Origin: Oxalobacteraceae sp. CFBP 13730
GTDB taxonomy: Bacteria > Pseudomonadota > Gammaproteobacteria > Burkholderiales > Burkholderiaceae_D
Assembly (NCBI GenBank): GCA_014841835.1
Contig: JACYUQ010000001.1
Coordinates: 930,001-994,000, forward strand
DNA length: 64,000 bases
Direction: 5' to 3'
Shown: one piece after another, positions 57,002 through 64,000 of the stretch
How positions within the stretch are numbered: position 1 is the first letter of the stretch
How the letters are laid out: the number at the start of each line of letters is the position of its first letter
Notes under the pieces: generated by a model
What the model was told of the DNA's origin: nothing
What the model saw: the letters and a program-made list of their open reading frames with translations, nothing else
Databases searched by the model: none
Position numbers and translations under genes: made by a program

Positions 57002-57700
57002 ATGTCCGAAACACTCACCGTCTCCACCGCCGAACGCGGTTTCGATTGCTACGTGGCCCGTCCCGATGTCGTCGGCACCTACCCGGTCATCATCGTGCTG
57101 CAGGAAATCTTCGGCGTGAACGCCGGCATCCGCAGCATCGCCGACAACTACGCCGCCAAGGGCTATATCGCCGTCGCCCCCGACCTGTTCTGGCGCGAAG
57201 AGCCAGGCGTGGATCTGTCGGAAGCCAATGAAGCCGACGTCGCGCGCGCATTCGCCCTGTACAAGAGCTACGATTTCGACCACGGCGTGCAGGACATCGC
57301 CGCCACCATCAGCGCAGCACGCACGATGGAAGGCAGCAACGGCAAGGTCGGCGTCACCGGCTACTGCCTGGGCGGCCTGATGACCTATCTGAGCGCGGCG
57401 CGTACCGATGGCGATGCGTTCGCGGCCTACTATGGCGGCGGCACAGATAACTACCTGTCCGAAGCAAAGAACATCGGCGCGCCGTTCCTGTATCACCTGG
57501 CCGGTGCCGACGAATACATCGGTCCGGACGCGCAGGAAAAGATCAAGGCAGCATTTGCCGACAGCAACGATGCCGAAATCCATGTCTACCCTGGTTGCGA
57601 CCACGCATTTGCCCGTCCGGGCGGCGGTCACTACGACCATGAAGCGGCTACGCTGGCCAACAGCCGCACCGACGAGTTCTTCGCCCGTACGCTGCGCTGA
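57002..57700 (+). CDS. Dienelactone hydrolase family protein
   Basis: A 232-aa alpha/beta hydrolase. Catalytic Cys122 in GYCLGG, Asp170 in LAGADEYI, His201 in GCDHAFARPG, and the conserved Glu35 in QEIFGVN fit carboxymethylenebutenolidase-type enzymes. No aromatic-degradation genes adjoin, so the true substrate is open. ATG 57002 follows AAAGGAA. A strong hairpin follows the gene. Confidence 0.9.
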   Translation: MSETLTVSTAERGFDCYVARPDVVGTYPVIIVLQEIFGVNAGIRSIADNYAAKGYIAVAPDLFWREEPGVDLSEANEADVARAFALYKSYDFDHGVQDIAATISAARTMEGSNGKVGVTGYCLGGLMTYLSAARTDGDAFAAYYGGGTDNYLSEAKNIGAPFLYHLAGADEYIGPDAQEKIKAAFADSNDAEIHVYPGCDHAFARPGGGHYDHEAATLANSRTDEFFARTLR

Positions 57701-57720
57701 TCCGGCGCCTGGCGCCATGT

Positions 57721-57749
57721 TCGTCTGCCGGCGCCATGCCGGCAGACGA
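57721..57749. terminator. 12-bp perfect hairpin after the dienelactone hydrolase gene
   Basis: TCGTCTGCCGGC pairs with GCCGGCAGACGA around loop GCCAT. No T tract follows, so it may stabilise the 3' end or act with Rho. Confidence 0.55.
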
Positions 57750-57826
57750 TGGATGTGGAAATTTCCGGCCGACATGAACCGGATGCAGACAATTGACTAG
57801 TTTGATCAGAAGTCGGCCGATTCGTA

Positions 57827-58339
57827 TCAGCTATTGCCGTTGATCGAAAGCACGAACCGATAATCGTCTTGTGTTTCTTGCTGGTGTGAGACGTGTTCGA
57901 TCACGAATCCACACCGTTGAAGCACTTTTGCCGAACCAATATTTTCAGCATATACATTGGCGACCAGCCGAGTCAGGTTCCAACGTGACCGTGCCTCCTG
58001 GATCAACCGCCTGACCGCGAGCGTTGCCAGTCCCTGCCCACAAGCGCGCTCGGCAATCCGGTAACCAACTTCTGCAGATCTTTCCGAAATCGCGATATCT
58101 TTCAAGTTCGCCCGACCAACTATTTGACCGTCAGAATCTTCGATGACAAGCGGATGCCACGTTCCGTCAGCAAGGCCGGATAAATACGAGGCGATATGTT
58201 CAGTAACGCCTTCGACTGAGTAGAAATCGGCGTTGCGGGCGTCAATATGCCGCTCGAACCATTGGCGATTTTCCAATTCGAATTTCAGCAATTGTTCAGC
58301 GTCAATAGTTTGCAGAGTACGGATCTTCAAAGTCCTCAT
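57827..58339 (-). CDS. RimJ/RimL-type GNAT acetyltransferase
   Basis: A 170-aa N-acetyltransferase. Acetyl-CoA loop region GYRIAERACGQGLATLAVRRL and the C-terminal NIGSAKVLQRCGFVIE are typical of the RimJ/RimL/SpeG group. The target amine is unknown. ATG 58339 is used. An upstream start at 58387 would run into a repeated sequence at 58377-58389. Confidence 0.88.
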   Translation of the reverse strand: MRTLKIRTLQTIDAEQLLKFELENRQWFERHIDARNADFYSVEGVTEHIASYLSGLADGTWHPLVIEDSDGQIVGRANLKDIAISERSAEVGYRIAERACGQGLATLAVRRLIQEARSRWNLTRLVANVYAENIGSAKVLQRCGFVIEHVSHQQETQDDYRFVLSINGNS

Positions 58340-58376
58340 AGCATCATTTACGCTCCAATGAAAAAAAGCCGGGGTC

Positions 58377-58573
58377 AGGTCTGACATTTGGACACAGCCT
58401 CAGCTTTGCATAGTTTGAGTCCAGAGTATACAGTCCGAATTCAGATGTGACGTTTTTCTCAATCTCCAGTTGTCAGCCGACGGGGTTTGCAACGAGCCAA
58501 TTTTTCATCAGCAATGGCGTTAAAAGACGAACATCTTTAACTACGTCAGAGTCCGCGTCTAAATGTCAGACCT
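58377..58573. repeat. 197-bp MITE-like unit with 13-bp terminal inverted repeats
   Basis: AGGTCTGACATTT at 58377-58389 and its exact complement at 58561-58573 flank a non-coding stretch. Size and ends suggest a small non-autonomous element or a dispersed repeat. Confidence 0.45.
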
Positions 58574-58584
58574 TACCAATAAGT

Positions 58585-59388
58585 TCAATAATCATATTTT
58601 GATGGTGAAACTATAAAGCTCTCTGCTTTTAATACAGTAACGCCAGTGCTTTTCTGAGTTGGCTTGAGATAAAGCGCTTCGCGCGTTCGCAAGACCAACC
58701 ACTGCTTCACCACCTTACGATCTTTATCTGGCGAAAAAATCTGTGTTGGCTCACTTACTTCGACCAACATCCCACCAACTTTCATTTGCGCGAGCGCACT
58801 AGCGGTTAATTCAGCTGTTAGAGTAGGAAGGAGTATAGGTAGCAAAGTAATCAATGCTGCGATAGCTAGAGGCGCATACCAGAATTTCGCTTTGCCACTC
58901 ACACCGCTTGATAGCCAAAAATACAGATAGACTGTAATTAAAAGGGTAATAAAGACCATACCTCCAACCAGCACCCATCGGGAAGTCACGTATGCAACGA
59001 GAAGAAAATAAGTGATGAATAATCCATTTAATAATGAAATAAATATTAATGACCAATTATCAGCTCTCACTGCAACTAGAACTGCGGCACCAAAAAATCC
59101 AAAAGATAAAATTAAAAAATTAACGAATATATTTCCAGCCAAGACACCGAACGCATGAGAATCACCACTAAAGATCTCGTACGCGAAAAATCCTTCAGTC
59201 CTCATGTAAATGATCATGAATAGTGATGGCAGAATTGCTACCGTTGCAGACAAAATCGCTGATGCACCGAAATATTTTATCAGTGATTCCGCATTACGAG
59301 CCATCAACAAATGGTGCTTACCAATAAAAGTGACAATCGAACTCTTAAAGACTAAGGCAAGCATTAAAACTGCAAATGTAAGCTCCAC
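58585..59388 (-). CDS. Unknown membrane protein, AT-rich
   Basis: A 267-aa protein with about six hydrophobic helices in the first 200 residues and a soluble C-terminal about 60 residues (MKVGGMLVEVSEPTQIF, then KQWLVLRTREALYLKPT). No family is recognised. Base composition is clearly AT-richer than all neighbours, a sign of recent transfer. It stands alone between the MITE-like repeat and a 540-bp gap. Confidence 0.65.
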   Translation of the reverse strand: MELTFAVLMLALVFKSSIVTFIGKHHLLMARNAESLIKYFGASAILSATVAILPSLFMIIYMRTEGFFAYEIFSGDSHAFGVLAGNIFVNFLILSFGFFGAAVLVAVRADNWSLIFISLLNGLFITYFLLVAYVTSRWVLVGGMVFITLLITVYLYFWLSSGVSGKAKFWYAPLAIAALITLLPILLPTLTAELTASALAQMKVGGMLVEVSEPTQIFSPDKDRKVVKQWLVLRTREALYLKPTQKSTGVTVLKAESFIVSPSKYDY

Positions 59389-59930
59389 ATTTAACTCCAG
59401 AATTTTAATTATTTTTTATGATGGCTTTTAGCGCAGGAATTCACATCATTTTCGCTTGACATCGTTCATATTCGCAATTTTATCCAACAAGGAAATTTTG
59501 AATTTAAAGTAAACAATACGTGTTGACTTAGCTAACCGAAACGAGAGCGATGTTGGATTTTAATCGGTCTGCAACCTCGAGCTCAGCATAGCAGGTCACG
59601 AGTATGAAAGAGTCGCAGATTGTCACGAAGGACTAGATCCGAGCTGAAGCAGACAATGGGACATAACTTTACCTAGCGTTATATTTTCCTTTTCATTATC
59701 TGGACTCGCACATTGAGGCAGGCCAAAAGTTGTAAGCGATAATAGTCATGGCACTCAAGCCTGGGGGCAGATACGGAGTCAAGGCTATCAAAACTATTTC
59801 GCCACCATCATCACCAGCGTACGTTACCGACCATCATGCGTGCGGCATGCCCAAACAATTCATGCTGTAATGACAGCGCGTGCCGGTCAGCACGCGCCCC
59901 CAGCGTCCATTGTCACTCCACGGAGTCAAC
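59389..59930. other. 540-bp AT-rich intergenic stretch
   Basis: No gene is seen. Its AT-rich part (59400-59560) continues the composition of the membrane-protein gene and then returns to high GC near 59830. I looked for a manganese riboswitch before the TerC gene and did not find convincing conserved elements. Confidence 0.5.
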
Positions 59931-60899
59931 ATGATCGAATCGGTCGGCACACCCACCCTCTATCTCTCCTTCACCGCGTTCGTCGTCGTCATGCTGGCCA
60001 TCGACTTCTTTGGCCTGAAAACGTCGGGCGATCATAAGGTCAGCACCAAAGAAGCGGCCATCTGGTCGCTGATCTGGATCTCGGTGGCGCTGGCCTTTGG
60101 CGGCTGGTTTTACTGGTATCTGGAAGGCATTGCCGGCCCGGTCGTGGCCAAGGCCAAGTCCCTTGAATACCTCACCGGCTACCTGATCGAAAAGTCGCTG
60201 GCGGTCGACAATGTGTTCGTCTGGATCACCCTGTTCGGCTTTTTCGGCGTGCCGCCGCAGTACCAGAAGCGCGTGCTGCTGTATGGCGTGCTGGGCGCGA
60301 TCGTGCTGCGCGCGATCCTGATTTATCTGGGCGCGCTCCTGCTGGCCCAGTTCCACTGGATCCTCTACATCTTCGGGCTGTTCCTGCTCTACACCGGTAT
60401 CCAGATGCTGATTTCGGCCGACAGCGAACCCGACCTGGCGGACAACAAGGTGCTCAAATGGCTGCGTGGCCACATGCGGATCACCGACGAATACCATGGC
60501 GAGAAGTTCTTCATCATGCGCGACGGCCTGCGCTTTGCGACGCCGATGTTCGTGGTGCTGATCATGGTCGAGATCACGGACGTGATCTTCGCGGTCGATT
60601 CGATTCCGGCGATCTTCGCCGTCACGAGCGACCCGTTCATCGTGTTCACGTCGAACGTGTTCGCCATCCTTGGCCTGCGCGCGATGTACTTCCTGCTGGC
60701 CGACATGGCGGACCGCTTCCATCTGCTTAAATATGGCCTGGCGGGGATCCTGATCTTCATCGGCATCAAGATGCTGCTGCTCGATATCTACAAGATCCCG
60801 ACCGGCATCGCGCTGGGCGTGGTCGGCGTGATCCTGGCCGGGTCGGTGGTGGCCAGCCTGCTTACCTCCAAACCCGTCCCGAAAACGCCGCCGGGCTGA
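59931..60899 (+). CDS. TerC-family membrane protein
   Basis: A 322-aa membrane protein of the TerC/Alx group with about 8-9 helices. Conserved acidic helix motifs are FFGLKTSGDHKVSTKEAA, EKSLAVDNVFVW, and VEITDVIFAVDSIPAIFAV. Members export Mn2+ or help exported metalloproteins. The start ATG 59931 follows CGGAG. It is convergent with nasA, with stops only a base or so apart. Confidence 0.92.
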   Translation: MIESVGTPTLYLSFTAFVVVMLAIDFFGLKTSGDHKVSTKEAAIWSLIWISVALAFGGWFYWYLEGIAGPVVAKAKSLEYLTGYLIEKSLAVDNVFVWITLFGFFGVPPQYQKRVLLYGVLGAIVLRAILIYLGALLLAQFHWILYIFGLFLLYTGIQMLISADSEPDLADNKVLKWLRGHMRITDEYHGEKFFIMRDGLRFATPMFVVLIMVEITDVIFAVDSIPAIFAVTSDPFIVFTSNVFAILGLRAMYFLLADMADRFHLLKYGLAGILIFIGIKMLLLDIYKIPTGIALGVVGVILAGSVVASLLTSKPVPKTPPG

Positions 60900-63593
60900 T
60901 CACGCCGCGGCGGCAGCGGCGAAGCGCACCTCGTGCAGCAGCGACTTGATCTCGGGGATGCACGAGCCGCAGTTGCCGCCCGCCTTCAGGCAGGCCGTCA
61001 CCTGCCCGGGCGTCTGCAGATCTCCGGCCCGGATCGCGGCGCAGATCGTGTTGCGGCCAACGCCGAAGCACGAGCAGACCGTCGGTCCGGGGTCGGGCCC
61101 TGCCTGCACGGCGCGGCCGGCCAGCAGCGTGGCCCGCTCGCGCGGCCCCAGTTCGGGTGCGGCGAACAGTCCGCCCAGCCACGCGCGCGTCGGTAAATCG
61201 GGCGTACGCGCCACGAACAGGCAGGCTTCCAGGCGACCGTCGACCAGCAGCGCGGCGCGCAGCATGCCCGCCGACTGGTCCTGGTACTCGATCCAGTCGG
61301 CATCCTCGCCCGCTTCTTCGCTACCACCCAGCAGCGCGCGCGCCATGTCGGGCGTGACCGGTGCACGCCCGGCCAGCTCATAACGAATGAAGCCGCTGCC
61401 GCGCACGCGCGTCCAGTGGGCCACCCCCTCGAGGCTCAGATCGTGCCGGCTCATGATGAAGCCATACCAGGCGACGCCGAACGGCTCGATCCGCACCGGC
61501 GTGTGCTTGAATTCGGGCTCGCCCGAGACCGGGTCGACGGCCGGATTGACCAGCGCCCCCACCCGTGCATCAGACGCCGTCTGCCCGTTCCAGTGAATCG
61601 GCACGAACGCGGCGCCGCGCGCGATACCGCCGCCGTGCGCCACGCGCGCGACCATCGCGCCCCAGCGTGAGCTGATGCGGGCCAGCTCGCCCTCACGCAC
61701 ACCGGCCAGCAGCGCATCGTGCGGATGCAGGTCGACGAACGGCTCGGCCGCGTGGCCGGCCAGGCGCGGCGACTTGCCGGTGCGCGTCATCGTGTGCCAC
61801 TGGTCGCGCAGGCGGCCCGTGTTGAGCACCAGCGGAAATTCACTGCAAGGCACATTGGCCGGCGCGCGCACGCCCGTCGCGATGAAGCGCGCCTTGCCGT
61901 CCGGGTAAGAAAAGCCGCCGCTGCCGAACAGGCGCGCGGTGCCCTCCCCCGCTGCGTTCAACGGCCACTGCACCGGTTGCAGCGCGTCATACGCAGCGCG
62001 GCTCATGCCAGTCAGCGGATCGAGCCGGAAGGCTCGGCGGTGGCCATCGTCGTCATTCTTCCAGGCCGACAGGCGTGCGTGTTCGTCGAAGATCGCATGG
62101 GCGCTGTCGAAGTCGAAACCGGCATACCCCATGCGCTGCGCGACATCGCACAGCGCGCGCCAGTCGGCCCGCGCCTCGCCCGGTGCCGGCAAAAAGGCGC
62201 GCTGGCGCGAGATGCACCGTTCGGAATTGGTGACCGTGCCATCCTTCTCGCCCCAGGCCAGCGCCGGCAGCGCCACATGCGCATACGGCGCCAGGTCGGT
62301 GCTGGCCATGACGTCCGACACCACGACCAGTTCGCACGCGGCCAGCGCGCGCCGCACCTGGTCGGCGTCCGGCATGCTCACGACCGGATTGGTCGCCATG
62401 ATCCACACCGCTTTGACGCTGCCCGCTTCGATCGCGCGGAACAGGTCCACGGCCTTCAGGCCCGGCTTGTCGGCGATGCGCGGCGCCTCCCAGAACGTGC
62501 GTACTGCGTCGCGATGCCCGGGATTGTCCAGGTCCAGATGGGCTGCGAGCATATTGGCCAGGCCGCCCACTTCGCGCCCGCCCATCGCATTGGGCTGGCC
62601 GGTCAGCGAGAACGGGCCCATGCCGGGGCGGCCGATGCGGCCGGTGGCCAGGTGGCAGTTGATGATCGCGTTGACCTTGTCGGTGCCGCTGCTGGACTGG
62701 TTCACGCCCATCGAGAAGGCGGTGACCACTTTTTCGGTGCGGGCAAACAGGTCGTAGAACGCGTGCAGGTCGTCCGGATCCAGGCCGCAGAGATGCGCCA
62801 CGTCGTCACCTGCGTTGGCGACATCGAGCGCCGCCTCCAGGCCGGTCGTGTGCGCTGCGACGTAATCAGCATCGAACGCATCGCTGCGTGCCAGGTGCGC
62901 CAGCAAGCCGTTGAACAGCGCCACGTCGCTGCCGGGCTTCAGGGCCAGGTGCAGGTCGGCCAGCTCGCAGGTGGCCGTGCGGCGCGGGTCGAGCACGACG
63001 ATCTGCAAGTCGGGGCGTGCTTCCTTGGCACGCACGATGCGCTGGAACAGCGTCGGATGGCACCAGGCCGCGTTCGAGCCGACCAGCACGATCACATCGG
63101 CCAGCTCGAAGTCCTCGTAGCAGCCCGGCACCACGTCTTCGCCGAAGGCACGCTTGTGACCCGCCACGGCGGACGACATGCACAAGCGCGAGTTGGTGTC
63201 GATATTGGCGCTGCCGACGTACCCCTTCATGAACTTGTTGGCGACGTAGTAATCCTCGGTCAGGATCTGGCCCGACACGTACAGCGCCACCGCGTCCGGC
63301 CCGTGTTCGGCGATGATGCGGGCGAAGCCGTCTGTCACGGTGTCCAGCGCAGCGTCCCAGCTGGCGCGCGCCAGCACCCCGTTCTGCCGCACGGCCGGAT
63401 GCAGCAGGCGGCCGTCCAGATCGAGCGTCTCGCCCAGCGCCGAGCCTTTCACGCAGAGGCGACCGCGATTGGCGATGTGTTCAGGGTCGCCTTCGATCGT
63501 CGCGCCGCCGCCGGGAAGCGCGGTCGCTTTCACGCCGCAGCCGACGCCGCAGTAGGGACAGGTGGTACGCACAGCGTGGATCGGAATGGTCAT
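60900..63593 (-). CDS. nasA: Assimilatory nitrate reductase catalytic subunit
   Basis: An 897-aa cytoplasmic molybdoenzyme reducing nitrate to nitrite. N-terminal 4Fe-4S cysteines 12, 15, 19 and 47 (TCPYCGVGCG ... GRLCVKG). Mo-bisMGD domains include NIDTNSRLCMSSA and TGQPNAMGGREVGG, then the MopB C-terminal dinucleotide domain. A fused C-terminal BFD-like 2Fe-2S domain (CSCFGVGRNTI ... CLKAGGNCGSC) likely takes electrons from a partner reductase. ATG 63593 is used. The upstream reductase gene is 11 bp away. Confidence 0.95.
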   Translation of the reverse strand: MTIPIHAVRTTCPYCGVGCGVKATALPGGGATIEGDPEHIANRGRLCVKGSALGETLDLDGRLLHPAVRQNGVLARASWDAALDTVTDGFARIIAEHGPDAVALYVSGQILTEDYYVANKFMKGYVGSANIDTNSRLCMSSAVAGHKRAFGEDVVPGCYEDFELADVIVLVGSNAAWCHPTLFQRIVRAKEARPDLQIVVLDPRRTATCELADLHLALKPGSDVALFNGLLAHLARSDAFDADYVAAHTTGLEAALDVANAGDDVAHLCGLDPDDLHAFYDLFARTEKVVTAFSMGVNQSSSGTDKVNAIINCHLATGRIGRPGMGPFSLTGQPNAMGGREVGGLANMLAAHLDLDNPGHRDAVRTFWEAPRIADKPGLKAVDLFRAIEAGSVKAVWIMATNPVVSMPDADQVRRALAACELVVVSDVMASTDLAPYAHVALPALAWGEKDGTVTNSERCISRQRAFLPAPGEARADWRALCDVAQRMGYAGFDFDSAHAIFDEHARLSAWKNDDDGHRRAFRLDPLTGMSRAAYDALQPVQWPLNAAGEGTARLFGSGGFSYPDGKARFIATGVRAPANVPCSEFPLVLNTGRLRDQWHTMTRTGKSPRLAGHAAEPFVDLHPHDALLAGVREGELARISSRWGAMVARVAHGGGIARGAAFVPIHWNGQTASDARVGALVNPAVDPVSGEPEFKHTPVRIEPFGVAWYGFIMSRHDLSLEGVAHWTRVRGSGFIRYELAGRAPVTPDMARALLGGSEEAGEDADWIEYQDQSAGMLRAALLVDGRLEACLFVARTPDLPTRAWLGGLFAAPELGPRERATLLAGRAVQAGPDPGPTVCSCFGVGRNTICAAIRAGDLQTPGQVTACLKAGGNCGSCIPEIKSLLHEVRFAAAAAA

Positions 63594-63604
63594 GGGGTCG
63601 CTTT

Positions 63605-64000
63605 CTAGGCAGCCTGCTCGTCGCACAACGCAGGGCCGAACAACAGGCGGTCGCGCATTGCCGAGATGTCGACGCCGCGTCCGATCAGGTCGAAATACCA
63701 GGGGCCGTCGGCCACGTCGCCATACAGCACGGCGCCCGTGAGGCGATTGCCGTCGAGGACCAGGCGCTTGTACATGCCGGAGCGGCGGTCGCGCAGCACC
63801 AGGTCTTGCGTGCCCGGGCCGCCGACGATGTCCCCGGCCGAGTACAAATCGATCCCGGTGACCTTGAGTTTGGTGGCCACGGCCTGCTGCACGTAACGGC
63901 GGTGGCCGAAGCCGGCCAGGTGCGCCGCGCAGACGCGCGCCTGTTCCCAGATCGGCGCGACCAGGCCGAAGGTCGCGCGGCGGTGCTGCACGCATTCGCC
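63605..64000 (-). CDS. NirB-like FAD oxidoreductase (C-terminal part, partial)
   Basis: The frame stays open to the right edge, reading GECVQHRRATFGLVAP at the edge, then NHLAGFG-like AAHLAGFGHRRYVQQ and TKLKVTGIDLYSAGDI, and ending at residue DEQAA. This matches the FAD/NAD reductase half of NirB-type nitrite reductases. The stop right after that domain suggests a short reductase without the siroheme part, so it may be the electron donor of NasA. Only about 130 codons are in the window. Confidence 0.8.
   Translation of the reverse strand, partial: GECVQHRRATFGLVAPIWEQARVCAAHLAGFGHRRYVQQAVATKLKVTGIDLYSAGDIVGGPGTQDLVLRDRRSGMYKRLVLDGNRLTGAVLYGDVADGPWYFDLIGRGVDISAMRDRLLFGPALCDEQAA

Noticed and set aside
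59740..59930. yybP-ykoY (Mn2+) riboswitch before the TerC gene
   Set aside because: The context fits, but I could not find the conserved GGGGAGUA-type elements or paired stems.
61719..63608. 629-aa plus-strand open frame
   Set aside because: Antisense shadow of nasA, whose cofactor motifs are unmistakable on the minus strand.

Overview
The window looks like a chromosome segment of a high-GC betaproteobacterium of the Oxalobacteraceae (Massilia/Janthinobacterium-like). This is inferred from the housekeeping order nth ... proB - obgE - rpmA - rplU / ispB - tRNA-Pro and from protein style. No database search was possible.

Layout. (1) 1-7600 is core genome: endonuclease III (5' end cut by the window), an NTF2-like protein, a chemoreceptor, proB, a small membrane protein, obgE, rpmA, rplU, then divergently ispB and tRNA-Pro(CGG). 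(2) 7554-28133 is a 20.5 kb genomic island. It is inserted in the 3' half of tRNA-Pro and bounded by a perfect 46-bp direct repeat. It carries a tyrosine integrase whose 5' end needs a +1 frameshift at CTT TAG C, an AlpA-like HTH gene at the far end, and a stand-alone SF3 (P4/D5-type) helicase. It also carries a replication-relaxation-type protein behind about 450 bp of stacked GC-rich hairpins, and an AbrB-like protein. Two large STAND ATPase genes have effector-like N-termini: an Mrr nuclease-STAND with a 318-aa partner, and a 1595-aa alpha/beta-hydrolase-STAND. The right part is a graveyard of transposase remnants (IS21 istB, a recombinase tail, an IS256 C-terminus) and damaged genes. I see no conjugation genes, so the island reads as a satellite-like integrative element with two candidate defence cargoes.

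(3) 28.2-51.4 kb is an exopolysaccharide locus, almost entirely on the minus strand and read right to left: LysR regulator - Wzz chain-length protein - WecA-type initiating transferase - UDP-HexNAc 4-epimerase - MurJ/Wzx-type flippase - glycosyltransferase - Wzy/O-antigen ligase - polysaccharide deacetylase - glycosyltransferase - AsnB-like amidotransferase - glycosyltransferase - two FemAB/GNAT-type transferases - beta-helix (pectate-lyase-like) protein - glycosyltransferase. After a gap comes a secreted DUF4874/DUF4832-like protein with a long Thr-Pro linker. Most neighbours overlap by 1-19 bp, so much of this is probably one operon for a Wzy-type polymer.

(4) 51.8-64 kb is mixed core and accessory: an M16 metallopeptidase; a divergent sulfide/persulfide operon (ArsR/BigR-like regulator, two YeeE/YedE-type half transporters, persulfide dioxygenase); dienelactone hydrolase; GNAT acetyltransferase; an AT-rich orphan membrane protein; a TerC-family protein; and an assimilatory nitrate reductase operon (nasA plus the end of a NirB-like reductase) running off the right edge.

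The best candidates for new biology are the two STAND operons, the integrase +1 frameshift site, the stacked-hairpin element at 13.35-13.77 kb, and the 12-bp-period repeats that extend the C-termini of two polysaccharide genes.
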